From contig OZ010792.1 of assembly GCA_963932465.1 (NCBI GenBank), positions 282,269,836-282,333,835 on the forward strand: a DNA stretch of 64,000 nt. Reading direction: 5' to 3'. A program made the position numbers and the translations under genes. The notes below the pieces were generated by a model. It was not told the DNA's origin and did no database searches. It saw only the letters and a list, made by a program, of their open reading frames with translations. Below, one piece after another: positions 11,887 through 22,286 of the stretch. Positions within the stretch are counted from its first letter, which is position 1. Every line of letters begins with the position of its first letter. Source of the DNA: Maratus speciosus. Lineage: Eukaryota > Arthropoda > Arachnida > Araneae > Salticidae.

Positions 11887-11901
11887 CCGGGTTCAGCTAG
11901 T
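11887..11901 (+). other. Helitron 3' terminus (CTAG-T)
   Basis: CGGGTTCAGCTAG followed by T lies directly after a short stem-loop whose arms are GCCAC and GTGGC. This fits the replication-termination hairpin plus CTRR end of Helitrons. Confidence 0.7.
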
Positions 11902-13119
11902 TAGTTAATAATAAGTATAAAATATTGAAAAAAAGTTTAAAAATTCCTTCAAAAACCCACGAATTTGATTTTGAAAAATTGCAACATTATATTCACATTT
12001 TTGGCGTTTGAAAAGTTGGCGTTTGTTTTCGAAAGTAGAGCTTACCGGCAACTTTAGCCAAATATCATAGTGTCTTGTGTGAGGAGTAGTTTGGAATTCA
12101 GTAGAAATTGTAATGTCCGACCTAATAGCTACAGTAATTTTTCTAAATTGGGTAAAAATATTAATTTTCTTTATGTCTACTTTTACCAAAGGACTATTTA
12201 ATACAGCAACATTTTATTTTAAACATTAGAAACTTTATTCCATTCGATTTCAAAAGAAAATAGTTTGCTTGTTTTGTATTTCACTAAAAAATAGTTTTTA
12301 GTGACCTTGGAAGATTTTATAGAAATATATTTACTATTTATATATTTATCGTCTGCGTAGAAAAAAAAAGAAAAAATCTAATTCTTGTTTCTTATGATAT
12401 CAATTATCAAACAAATTGCAATCTGGTATAATTCTAATTTGTACTGTATATATACTTCCCGGATAAAGCGAGCGGAACAATTGTAGCGCCTTATTTGGTG
12501 ACTTAACTCACTTTTGGCGTGAAATAAACTAATAAAAATATAATAATAAAAAATTAAAAGTATAAAAAAGCATATAAAATATGATTTTAACAGAGAAATT
12601 TTATCGGTTCTCTAACTTTTATGTATAGGGCTAAAAAATGCACCAGGTCTCGCTGCTAGGTGCGAGCAGTACCAAAAGTGGTTCCCTTGTAAGAAGTAAG
12701 ACAAAAAATAAGTTTCATTCTTCTACGTTTAAAACTGAACGAGTAATAGCTGTTTAAAATCTATTTTGCTGCGAAATAGGGGTCATTCACGAACTTACTA
12801 GAAATATAAATAATCGATGAATCTATCTTTATTCTGACATGTTAAAGCAAAATATGCTTGTACTAAAAATATGAGTTAAAAAATAACAGAAATTTTGTTA
12901 AATGAAATGATGAAAAACAACAGTCGCAATTCATTACAAAATGATACATATTTTAAAATTCTATTAAATTATCCAATCTAAAACCTAATTAATAAAAATT
13001 AATTTTTTTTTTTGATATAAACAAAAGGACTACGCCTGAATTCATTCATACTTATAAAAACTTTTCAAAATAACAGACATTACATTACATTACAAGATAA
13101 AAATACTAAAAACAATATA

Positions 13120-13157
13120 AAAGAACGTTTCGGATTCATTATGAATCCCTCATGAGC
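13120..13157 (-). ncRNA. Decayed hammerhead ribozyme motif (left arm)
   Basis: On the minus strand the order is CTCATGAG, GGATTC-ATAAT-GAATCC, then GAAACGTTC. This is the same terminal motif as at 14177-14209, but the invariant core CTGATGA has become CTCATGA. That G-to-C change is expected to abolish cleavage. Confidence 0.65.
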
Positions 13158-13239
13158 TAATTCCTAACGTAAAAGTCATACTAGATTTTAAAGTTCAACA
13201 AGTAGGAAAACATTACATCAAGTTGCCAAAAAATTATAG

Positions 13240-13400
13240 TTAAAACAAAACTGAATATTCTATTGGTAGAGATGCAGCCTCGTTAATTGCTAAATCAGCA
13301 GTTCTCATGTACCAAGCTTCCAAAAACATACGACTTGCATAAATGCTGCAGCCTCATCTAATTATATAAGCATTCTCAAAACTCGGAAAATGATTTTTTG
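13240..13400 (-). pseudogene. PLE GIY-YIG endonuclease C-terminus, left copy
   Basis: The minus strand encodes PSFENAYII, a stop within a short diverged patch, then YASRMFLEAWYMRTADLAIN, EAASLP and EYSVLF with a stop at 13240. The run RMFLEAWYM with its flanks is the conserved tail of the GIY-YIG domain of Penelope-like elements, which nick DNA for retrotransposition. The upstream part of the same frame (RIKEHKHAFRNKN and KIVDHAMKTNNK) is at 13859-13930, separated by the roughly 450 bp duplicated insertion. The copy is therefore interrupted. Confidence 0.75.
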
Positions 13401-13404
13401 AATC

Positions 13405-13857
13405 GTCCGCAGCCTTTTATTCATCTACTCTAGTCCCACTCTTTTGCGGAAGCCAGAATGAAAAAAAAAAAAAATCAAAAATTGAAACCGGACAAATTTA
13501 AAAGGGAAATTGCACAAATTAAAGACACCGAAAAGCGGGAAGGGTTGGGCTCGGGGCGAAGAAGCTACCGAAAGACTCCTGCTGCTTCTAGCTTATTATT
13601 AGTCTCGTGGGCGGGGGGGTCAACCGCCGCGGCGAGCGGCCCATCTTCGTCCGCAGCCTTTTATTCATCTATTCTAGTCCCACTCTTTTGCGGAAGCCAG
13701 AATGAAAAAAAAAAAATCAAAAATTGAAACCGGACAAATTTAAAAGGGAAATTGCACAAATTAAAGACACCGAAAAGCGGGAAGGGTTGGGCTCGGGGCG
13801 ATGAAGCTACCGAAAGACTCCTAGCTACTTCTAGCTTATTATTAGTTTTCATGGCGT
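13405..13857. repeat. 243 bp tandem duplication inside the PLE palindrome
   Basis: CGTCCGCAGCCTTTTATTCA recurs exactly 243 bp apart, at 13405 and 13648. The block shared through about 13600 and 13843 is almost identical, including CTTTTGCGGAAGCCAGAATG, an A-run and GGGTTGGGCTCGGGGCGA. The units differ after the AGCTTATTATTAGT tract. The first copy carries a GC-rich stretch at 13609-13645. Its source is unknown. Confidence 0.85.
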
Positions 13858-13858
13858 G

Positions 13859-13930
13859 GTCAACAATTTTAAAATTTAAATTTTTATTTCTAAAAGCATG
13901 TTTATGCTCCTTAATTCTTGTTTCAAACAT
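13859..13930 (-). pseudogene. PLE GIY-YIG endonuclease middle segment
   Basis: The minus strand reads FETRIKEHKHAFRNKN, then FKIVDHAMKTNNK. This is the conserved RxxEHK...HA part of the GIY-YIG fold in Penelope-like elements. It is the upstream continuation of the fragment at 13240-13400 and is split from it by the tandem duplication at 13405-13857. Confidence 0.7.
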
Positions 13931-14093
13931 GAAAACTGATCATTATCCGAGTTTTGAGAATGCTTATATAATTAGATCAGTCTGCAGCAATTATGCAAGT
14001 CGTATGTTTTTGGAAGCTTGGTACATGAGAACTGCTGATTTAACAATTAACGAGGCTGCATCTCTACCAACAGAATATTCAGTTTTGTTTTAA
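13926..14093 (+). pseudogene. PLE GIY-YIG endonuclease C-terminus, right copy
   Basis: The plus strand reads MKTDHYPSFENAYIIRS, then YASRMFLEAWYMRTADLTIN, EAASLP and EYSVLF with a stop at 14091. It is about 55 codons of the endonuclease tail, open from the palindrome centre to the stop, with no internal lesion. It lacks the GIY-YIG motif itself, so it cannot be a working enzyme. It is the mirror of 13240-13400 and starts abruptly where the palindrome arm starts, which suggests a 5' truncated copy. Confidence 0.8.
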
Positions 14094-14176
14094 CTATAAT
14101 TTTTTGGCAACTTGATGTAATGTTTTTCTACTTGTTGAACTTTAAAATCTAGTATGACTTTTACGTTAGGAATTAG

Positions 14177-14209
14177 CTGATGAGGGATTCAGAATGAATC
14201 CGAAACGTC
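14177..14209 (+). ncRNA. Hammerhead ribozyme motif (PLE type), intact core
   Basis: CTGATGA is followed by a helix II hairpin (GGATTC, loop AGAAT, GAATCC, with one extra G beside the core) and then GAAACGTC. This is the conserved core with a GUC cleavage triplet and an almost loopless helix III. Minimal hammerheads of this form are described in the terminal repeats of Penelope-like elements and are thought to cleave as dimers. It lies 84 bp downstream of the endonuclease stop codon. Helix I pairing with the flanks is weak by eye. Its role would be processing of the element RNA. Confidence 0.65.
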
Positions 14210-14444
14210 CTTTTATATTGTTTTTAGTGTTTTTATCTTGTAATGTAATGTAATGTCTGTTATTTTGAAAAGTTTTTATAAATAATAAAAACTAAAGTTA
14301 TCTTAAGACTTGTTCGAAGTGACTCCTTTCGGCGGCAGTGTAAAAATGTACACGTGAAATAAATTCTTCTAACACTCCAAGCACTTTGCGTACGATTCCT
14401 CGAAGCATGGACCCATCTGTGTTCGAATACAGAAAATTGACATA

Positions 14445-15215
14445 CAGTGGTAGCCAAAATTGTGGGCACTTTTAGGTAGCTTTCATTACAAAAAGTAAAA
14501 AGCTACCAATTGCAGCCGTCCGAAGGAAAACACTTCGGGAAATTTTGCTATATTTTCGCCGATCATAACCCCCAGATACTAAAACCACCTAACGCTTTCT
14601 AGGCTCTTTGCAATAAGCCTGAAAAATATCAGGCTAATTGGAAAAAGGGAGATGATTCTCCAATTAGACCGGCTCTTTGCAAAGAGCCTGATTTCTCAAT
14701 TAGCCTACGACATACATATATATATATTATATCTAAATTTTGTCAAGCTGTAACTCTAGAATATTCGAACCTATTTGGTTGAAATTTTTCATATGCATAG
14801 TTCATACTAATGTCTCGACCGAGCTTGTTTGCCAGCTTCATCCGCCATCTTGTTTCAAAATGGCGGACATTTGGATTTTGTGGATACTTTTGTAAATCTT
14901 TAGGTTTCCTAACTTTCTCTTTAAAATGACCTATGTTGTTAACTTACACTGTGTGACTCTTTAAAATATCTTTTAATGTTTCTAACATTCTGTTTAAAAT
15001 GATACATAAGAGTTTGCATTTTGTGAAATGTAACATATTCTATAAGTATACAACGTTAGAAAACATAAAAAAAATTCAAAAATTCAAATTCCGCCATTTT
15101 GAAACAAGATGGCGGATGAAGCTGGCCAACGAACTCTGTCGAGACATTAGTATGTACTATGCACATGAAAAATTTCATCTAAATCGGCTCAAAAATTTGA
15201 GAGTTACAGCATGAC

Positions 15216-15247
<32 letters not shown>

Positions 15248-15405
15248 TAATTCAACATTTCAACGGAGGGCGGTTTTGGGATCTGGGGCTCATGATCGGT
15301 GAAAATATAGAAAAATTTCCCGAAATGTTTTCCATCGGACGGCTGCGATAGCTTTTTACTTTTTGTAATGAAAGCAACCTAAGTCCACAATTTTGGCCAC
15401 CAGTC
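14445..15405. mobile_element. Tc1/mariner-like foldback element with nested hairpin
   Basis: A TA (14443) and CAGTGGTAGCCAAAATTGTG at the left match the reversed right end GACTGGTGGCCAAAATTGTG with its own TA. The arms of about 150 bp share AAAAAGTAAAAAGCTA and the GATCAT...CCCCAGAT tract. Inside lies a second pair of arms, 14725-14885 and 15085-15225, sharing CCGCCATCTTGTTTCAAAA / TTTTGAAACAAGATGGCGG. There is no transposase. The inner hairpin may be a separate insertion. Confidence 0.75.
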
Positions 15406-15692
15406 TAAGACATGCAATTCAAAGTTTCATAACTCGGTCAATTTTAGTGTTAGATGAATGGGGCTTTTTTTTGTGCTAATTGTTAGTGTAGGGAAATTTT
15501 TACTAAATATCACTTATATGACAGGGGGGCCGTATACAAATTTAAATTTCGTAACTTTTAAAGAAATGTTTTTATTGATCAAAATAACTTTTAAAATATT
15601 TTTTTTTTACCTCATTTAAAACCTTTTTGTTATTGGTACCATATGTCTATGACTAACGGTTTAGAAATTAGCTATTAGACACCGTTACCCTG

Positions 15693-16273
15693 CATGTTGT
15701 CATGTAATGGCAGCGTAAAAATACATGAATACAAAAGATAAATGCAGTAAAACATGTGAAAACGGTACTCGCGTAAAATGGAATCCTGGTTTAATTGGAC
15801 ACGTTTATATAATCTTCAAAGACAAATCAATAGATCCAAGATTATATTAAAACAATCAAAATATATTTTAATATTTTATATATATATATTGGTCAATTCA
15901 TTTATTTCAATGGTATAACTGTACAGGAAGTTTATATATATATATATATATAATAAAGATGAAATCACAGACATATGACAAATTGGTAAAATTCTAAAGG
16001 TGAACTAAATATGAACAAAGGAAACCAGTATGTAAAATAAAAAACTATGAATAACCCACAGCATCATCAGATGAGCTTGCAGGTTTAAATCATACTGAAG
16101 ATGCGTTATTTCATCCAATTTTGTCGGCATTAAGCTTAAAATGACAAAATTTAGCTCCTAATAGCGCATCATAAAACAAAATAAATAAGAAAAAATAAAG
16201 AGATCTAAAGAAAAATACACCTCTCTCTCTCTCTATATAAATACTTTTAAACAGTGTCGGGGTACAAAAATCA

Positions 16274-16303
<30 letters not shown>
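15693..16303. other. AT-rich spacer with AT and CT microsatellites
   Basis: (AT)n tracts lie at about 15880-15890 and 15934-15951, with a CT tract at about 16220-16235 and another AT tract directly before 16304. No gene was recognised. Confidence 0.5.
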
Positions 16304-16304
<1 letters not shown>

Positions 16305-17453
16305 AGGGTTGGGGTTTTGGACGCCCGAAACTAGTTTTGGACAGGACATGTGGGTTTTACTGTCCAAAACTATACTAAAGTGTCCAAAACTGTACCAAAG
16401 TGTCCAAAACTGTATTAAAGTGTCCAAAACCTTAAAAAAAGCAACATTCCACATGTAACCACTGCACACTTATTAAACATATTAATAAATATAAATATCT
16501 CACAATATATTTTACTAAAATTCCATTTAATTCTTTGGTAAATGAAAAAGAGTTCAAATTTTTCTAATATCTGTGTAACACAAAAAGTTCTGTTTCTGTT
16601 AAAATTGAGTTACAATAATAAGAAATTCTTTAATACCACACATGTAGTATAGGGAGGGGAGATTTGCTTAACACTAGTGCTTTTGTTTCAATTTTTGTGC
16701 AAGAAAATATTAGAAAAAAATTTCTTTTAAAAAAATGTTTCATTGTAAATTATCTTTTCTAGATTATAGGATAATGAATGAAACACAAATATTTAATTTA
16801 AAATCCAGAAGTTATTTTTTTTAAATATGTATTTTCATTATAAATTTAATCTAATTCTAGTGAACATTCTATTTCTTACGAGTTAAATAGTGTTGTTATA
16901 ATAATAATCATATAATATAGTGTTATAATAATAGTCAATATCTAAATGTCTCATAATCAAACAAAATCAATTATTTTTATTTACATATTTCTTAATATAC
17001 ACATATACAAAGTTGACAGCAGTAAGCTGGTTTAATCAGTATGCTGAACCTGAACTCCATTTATCAATTATTTCCAGTAACAACTCTCGGGACTTTCAGT
17101 AACAGAATCAAAATGTATTCTTCATAAAAATCGTTAGTACTTCTATTAACTACTATTATTTAAATGAATAACATTAAAATTATGATACATAATTAAATTT
17201 AATATCTTTTTAATGTAATTACTTTGTTACGCAGGGCAATTAGGTTGTTACTACTAAATTGGTATTTTTGTATTTTAATCTTTTTGCCAATTTTTTAAAC
17301 GTTTAGCATTGTTCTGATAAATACAATTTTACTACAAAGTATAGTTTTGGACAGTTTAAGACAGTTTTAGACAGAAGGGTTTTGGACAGTACGGTTTAAA
17401 CCATGGATTTTACCGTGGTTTTTACCGTTGTGTCCAAAACCTTGCCAACCCTG
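16304..17453. mobile_element. hAT-like non-autonomous element with GTCCAAAAC repeats
   Basis: The left end CAGGGTTGGGGTTTTGGAC and the reversed right end CAGGGTTGGCAAGGTTTTGG are inverted repeats. Both flanks are ATATATAT, an 8 bp duplication of the size hAT elements make, but it lies in an AT microsatellite and so is weak evidence. GTCCAAAAC is repeated five times at 16360-16432, and the inverted form lies at 17340-17395. The interior is AT-rich and non-coding. Confidence 0.65.
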
Positions 17454-17874
17454 ATATATATATATATATATATCCCTCCTTTATGAATTCTAAGCAATTT
17501 CTTTTTGTTTTTAGAGTATTTTTTATTAACGATGCTGGAAATATCGATTTATAAAATATTCAGAAAGTATAACGGAAAAAAGTCTCTGATGTATCTAATT
17601 AAAAGAGAATCTGCCATATTTGAATGCATAGTTAATTAAATATAAGCTATGTTAAATTTAAAAAAAAACTTTTAAACATATCCATAACTCTCTCTCTCTA
17701 TATATATATATATATAAATCAAAGATTTTATGATAAAAATCAACTAATTTGCCTTTAATGTCATGAAAAAATAGAAATTATTAAAAAATATAATTGATAA
17801 CCTAAAAGACTAGAAATGTAGTGTTAAAAAAAAAAAAAATACTACCCAATAATGTTAGTCGAGATGTCATTTCT

Positions 17875-18130
17875 TAATGTGAATACACAAAACTAGAAGC
17901 CTCTAAACTGCTTCTGCGTAGACAGAACAATCTGGGTTACCGAACTCTATTTCTTCCGGATTATTTCTTCAATATCTAACTGTCAGATAATCATTTTCTT
18001 AAACAGTAAGAATTATCCCCCCCCCTCCCCTCCACACACACTCAAAAAAAAAGGATTTTAACAAGGAAGTTAGACTAGTAAATGTTTCTAAATATTTTAG
18101 AACATGTAAATGTCAGAATTCTATTATCAT
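17875..18130 (+). repeat. Dispersed repeat, second copy near 35578
   Basis: The block with ACAAAACTAGAAGCCT and ACAATCTGGGT...GAACTCTATTTCTT recurs in the same orientation at about 35586-35740 and resumes at about 36575-36650. The second copy therefore carries about 830 bp of extra sequence. No coding sequence is visible. Confidence 0.65.
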
Positions 18131-18134
18131 TATC

Positions 18135-18535
18135 TACTTCTACTATATAAATAAAATACAAATGGGAATCTCATTACGGCTGGTTATAACTTGAGTTCAG
18201 CCAAATGGATTTTAATGGAATTTACACTAAATGTTAGATACTTTTTCAGGGTAACTTTTAGTATATTGCATCACGTTCTACGTTGCTTAATTATACGATT
18301 GTGGGGAAAAGTTCTATAATTACATGAAGCCAATTATAAAAGATTAGCCTTTTAAAAAAGATTTTGTTGAATGGATTTTGAAGGGATTTGCACTAGTAGT
18401 TAGATACTTTTTCAGGGAAACTTTTAGTTCATTGCATATCATACTATGTTGCTCAGTTATAGAATTATGCGAGAAAGTTCTGTAATCAGATGAACCCAAT
18501 TATGAAAGATTAGCCTTTTAAAAAAGACCGCCGGG
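18135..18535 (+). repeat. Two-unit tandem repeat, about 190 bp
   Basis: Two units share TGTTAGATACTTTTTCAGGG-like sequence, a TTTTAGT...ATTGCAT block and the unit end AAGATTAGCCTTTTAAAAAA. The start TCTACTATATAAATAAAATA is of the TC-T/A-rich kind seen at Helitron 5' ends. That link is only suggestive. Confidence 0.6.
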
Positions 18536-18989
18536 GCGGATTTTGACAATAAATTATCGTATAATATATAGTTATCTGATTTTCAACAAATCAAATTTGA
18601 AAGTTTAATAAATATTTTATTCGAATATTCTTTACTTATTTCACTTATTATTCCGGTAGCAATGCCACGCACTTCAATACTCGAAATTGAACTCTGTGAT
18701 ACTTTAAAGATCAATACAGAATAAAAGCACCAGACGCTTAAGAGTATTTTAAGAGTATTTTTTTTTTATTTATAAAATAATTTTTTTAACAAGCAATACA
18801 ACGTTTTAAAAAGTGACACATCTTGGCGCATTCTTTTCTTATAATATCTCTGCAATTATTTTCAAAGAAATCATAGAATTTTTTTTCTTTCAAAGCAAAT
18901 TAAATTAAAGCCTTGGATTGAGCGTATAATTGAAATACATCAAAATTTGATAAGATAAATATACCTATGTTACTGATCTTCTCTTTTAT

Positions 18990-20610
18990 CTACATTGTTA
19001 GTTAGATAGTTTTTCTGGATAATTTTTAATATATTGAATGTCCTTACACCGTTCTTTACAAAATCCTACTGTACATGACCAACTGAAAGAGCCCATAACA
19101 GGCCAAATTTTGTCTGATACATTAGGAAATATAATAGTGTAATGGTATCGATTTTATATACATTATTAGATTGTTTTTCAGAGATAATTTTAAGGTATTG
19201 AATATCGTTCTGTTGTTCTTTACAAAATCCTACTGCAAATGAACAATTAAAAGAGTCCTTAACAGCCCAAATTTTGTCCGATACATTAGGAAATATAATA
19301 GTGCAATGCTATCGTTTTTATCTACATTGTTACTCAGATTGTTTTTGAGGGATAATTTTAATGAATATTGTTCTGTCGTTCTTTACAAAATCCTACTGTA
19401 AATGATCAAATAAAAGAGTCCTTAACAGCCCAAATTTTATCTGATACATTAGGAAATATAATACTGTAATGCTATCGGTTTTACCTACATTGTTGTTTAG
19501 ATTGTTTTTCAATGATAATTTTAATGTATTGAATATCATTGGGTCGTTCTTTACAAAATCCTACCGTAAAGGAATAATTAAAGGAGTCGTTAATAGCCCA
19601 AAGTTTGTCTGATATTAGTAAATATAATAGTGTATGTAATGGTATCGTTTTTACCTACATTGTTAGATTGTGTTTCGTGTATAATTTTAATATATTGAAA
19701 TTCGTTCCGTCGTTCTTTACAAATTCCTACTGTATACGATACATTAGGAAATATAATATTGTAACGGTATCGTTTTTATCTACATTGTTAGTCAGATTGT
19801 TTTTGAGGGATAATTTTAATCTATTGAATGTTGTTCTGTCGTTCTTTACAAAGTCCTACTGTAAATGATCAAATAAAAGAGTCCTTAACAGCCCAAATTT
19901 TATCCGATACATTAGGAAATATAATAGTGTAATGCTATCGTTTTTACCTACATTGTTGATTAGATTGTTTTTCAATGATAATTTTAATGTATTGAATATC
20001 ATTGGGTCGGGCTTTACAAAATCCTACTGGAAATGAATAATTGAAGGAGTCCTTAAGTGCCCAAAGTTTGTCAGACATTAGTAAATATATTAGTGTATGT
20101 AATGGTATCGTGTTTACCTACATTGTTAGATTGTTTTTCAGGTATAATTTTAATATATTGAAATTCGTTCCGTCATTCTTTACAAATTCCTACTGTAAAT
20201 GATCAACTAAAAGAGTCCTTAACAGCCCAAATTTTGTCCGATACATTAGGAAATATAATAGTGTAATGGTATCGTTTTTACCTTCATTGTTAGTTATGTT
20301 AGTTACGTTTTTACCTTCATTGTTAGTTATGTTAGTTACGTTTTTACCTTCATTGTTAGTTACCTTCATTGATAGTTTTCAAGGATAATTTTAATGTATT
20401 GAACATCGTTCTGTCGTTCTTTATAAAATCTTACAGTAAATGTACAATTAAAGAGATTGTTTTTCAAGGATAATTTTACTATATTGAATATCATTGGGTC
20501 GTTCTTTACAAAATCCTCTTGTTAATGAACAGTGAAAGGAGTCCTTAACAGTCCAAATTTTGTCAGATACATTAGGAAATATAACAGTGTAATGATATCG
20601 TTTTCAGCAA
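18990..20610 (+). repeat. Tandem array of about ten units, about 165 bp period
   Basis: Each unit carries TTTACCTACATTGTTAGATT-like sequence, GTTCTTTACAAAATCCTACT, then AAAAGAGTCCTTAACAGCCC and GATACATTAGGAAATATAAT. The units are diverged from each other and several are shortened. A local 27 bp triplication (TTAGTTACGTTTTTACCTTC) lies at about 20277-20370. There is no coding sequence. It resembles the core arrays of Helentron-type elements, but no ends were found. Confidence 0.75.
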
Positions 20611-20751
20611 TACGGAAGGACATTCCAGGTAAAAGTTCATATTGCTTTAAAGCACAAGGTCGAAATCACCAATATATTTCGTTTGATATAAGGGTTGATT
20701 TAGGGGAAAGCGATCAGCATAGTGGGCGAAGCCTGCTTGTTATTATATGCA

Positions 20752-20840
20752 GTCGAACCTGGTTACGGCGCGTTTCAACGGAGTGGACAGAAGTCGCATA
20801 TTAAGCGGGCTCGCGTATTAAACGTGATTTATATAACGTT
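20752..20840. mobile_element. pogo/Tigger-like element end (left)
   Basis: CAGTCGAACCTGGTTACGGC is followed by ATTAAGCGGGCTCGCGTATT, the usual style of pogo/Tigger termini. A related inverted end is at 32430-32538. Whether the two ends belong to one element, now 11.8 kb apart, is uncertain. Confidence 0.45.
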
Positions 20841-21082
20841 GCAGGAACTGAGCTTATTTACATATATAATCGTCTAAATGAACTTTAGAACCTTCATTTA
20901 TATGTTTACGGTCGAAAATTGTGTCTTTTACGTATATTTAGATTAAAATTTAACTGCTTCAACTTTAACACATTGATTCTTTTTACAGAAATAATAACTG
21001 AAAATAAATATGGATTCAAACATGGCTTTATTGTCGATTAATACGTTACAACCAAAAATAAAACAACAAAGATATTTTCCTG

Positions 21083-21086
21083 CTAG
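21083..21086. repeat. Target site duplication CTAG (left)
   Basis: CTAG stands immediately before the 5' LTR and again immediately after the 3' LTR (26283-26286). A 4 bp duplication fits a Ty3/Gypsy-type integrase. Confidence 0.85.
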
Positions 21087-21586
21087 TGTGACGTTTTATC
21101 TGCGAGGACTCAGAGACCAGATGCCCTAACGAAATAAACATCGTTAATTTGAACCTCCAGATGCCTCCTATAACTTCGCCTGTCAGTTTCACCAAAAACC
21201 AGATGGTACATGTAAACAGTTTTAATCATGTAAATATCTGGAGAAAAAAAGTGCTGCGTAAAAATGTGATAAACTGAACTTGTTGACTAAGATGAGTCAA
21301 GACCACGTGGGGTATTTCGGAGATGTACTGAGGTCAGAAAACTAAGGCCCCGTGGAGGGAGAGTATCTGCTGTGACACGATCCGAGACGGTCGAGTTCTC
21401 GGTCCTGCCGAAAAGGAGCGTCTCGCTCCGGGAAAAAATTAACTTTTTTTGCCGTGTAAATATTACGTGTGCTTGTTATGTGTGTGTCCCGTATCGTCTA
21501 ATAAAACTCTGAAAAAGAAACGAACGCCAAGTTCTTTTAATTTCTAGTAAGAGCCTTTCTTAAGTGAGTTGATATATAACGGTACA
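21087..21586 (+). repeat. 5' long terminal repeat, 500 bp
   Basis: It begins TGTGACG and ends ACGGTACA, giving the TG...CA termini of LTRs. It is the same length as the repeat at 25783-26282. By direct comparison only four positions differ, all transitions, so identity is about 99.2 per cent and the insertion is young. An AATAAA polyadenylation signal lies at 21500-21505. As the 5' LTR it should carry the promoter. No clear TATA box was assigned. Confidence 0.93.
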
Positions 21587-21588
21587 GC

Positions 21589-21611
21589 TGGTGTCAGAGT
21601 TTGGGATTCGA
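21589..21611 (+). other. Primer-binding site, tRNA-Leu type
   Basis: TGGTGTCAGA begins two bases after the 5' LTR and is followed after a short mismatch by GGGATTCGA. The complement matches the 3' end of common animal tRNA-Leu (TCGAATCCC...TCTGACACCA). The first ten bases are a perfect match. Confidence 0.7.
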
Positions 21612-22286
21612 GTTCTTCGAAAAATTGGGCACATACGCACACAAGGCCTCTGTCGTTGTTACCCACGGAAGGAATGATAAGGTGAAAGCTCATTCTTTCG
21701 AGAAAAAATAGAGAGCCGTCCTGGTTTCGGTTTGTGAAGAAAGAGACAGTTTTGGAAGTTTCACCCGGTCACCTGAGAGAAGAGAAGGGGGTTGTTTTCA
21801 CTCCCCTGCTGGAGGAGAAAAAAAAAGCTTGGTGTTAAAGCTTGGTGTTATCTGGTTTCGGTTTTGGAAGACTTGGAGAAAGGAAGACTTGAGAAATCCT
21901 TACCCAGCGTCGGAAAAAGAGGAAGATTGTTTTTTCCCCCGTCTGTGATCAGCTGTTCGACTGCGGAAAGGAAACAGAGTTACAACGCCGCTGTTTGGTG
22001 ATGAAAGGATTGCGGAAGAGTGGAAAAAAAAAGAAGATAATTCTGTGATTATTAAGGAGCCAAGGCCTGAGACGAAACTGTGATTATTTTAGCAGTGGAT
22101 CGGTTTGGATAGAAGAAAATTGTGAAATGTGAACGGCCCGTTTTGGGTCGAAGATAGTGTTTAGGTGTTCCGCGCCTGTGGATATATTGTTTAGTGGACC
22201 TCAGGGTCAGAAAGTTTGTGTTCAGTGAGCCACCCGGCTGAAGAAAAAAAGTGGATTACCGGTTAGTGTCTGAGCCTTCAATTGGG

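Larger units (their letters stand above)
9538..11900 (+). mobile_element. Degenerate Helitron
   Basis: The left end, TCTATATAAATAAAAATG, starts with TC. The right end has a GCCAC...GTGGC hairpin (AGCAACGC loop), then CGGGTTCAGCTAG followed by T, the CTRR-T end typical of Helitrons. Just inside the right end is a decayed Pif1-type helicase C-terminus. The 5' half holds about three units of roughly 290 bp (from 9538, 9812 and 10107), and then five units of about 145 bp (10555-11265). The exact 5' end is uncertain because the TCTATATAA start repeats with the units. Confidence 0.75.
13035..14290. mobile_element. Penelope-like element remnants in head-to-head palindrome
   Basis: The arms 13035-13398 and 13938-14290 are reverse complements over about 350 bp. 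Each encodes, on opposite strands, the end of a GIY-YIG endonuclease of Penelope-like type, followed by a terminal block with a hammerhead motif. Between them lies a 243 bp tandem duplication (13405-13647, then a partial copy to about 13857). Inverted terminal copies are typical of Penelope-like elements. No reverse transcriptase remains. Confidence 0.75.
9117..15692. mobile_element. Parent foldback element expanded by nested insertions
   Basis: The left arm at about 9117-9440 is continuous. Its reverse complement is found in two pieces. Positions 12570-12730 match 9305-9440 (shared CCACTTTTGGT and CACCTAG/ACCTGGTGCATTTT), and 15530-15692 match 9117-9285 (shared ACGGTGTCYAATAGCTAA). The centre holds a Helitron, and the split right arm holds a Penelope-like palindrome and a Tc1-like foldback. 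The ends are approximate and the superfamily is unassigned. Confidence 0.6.
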
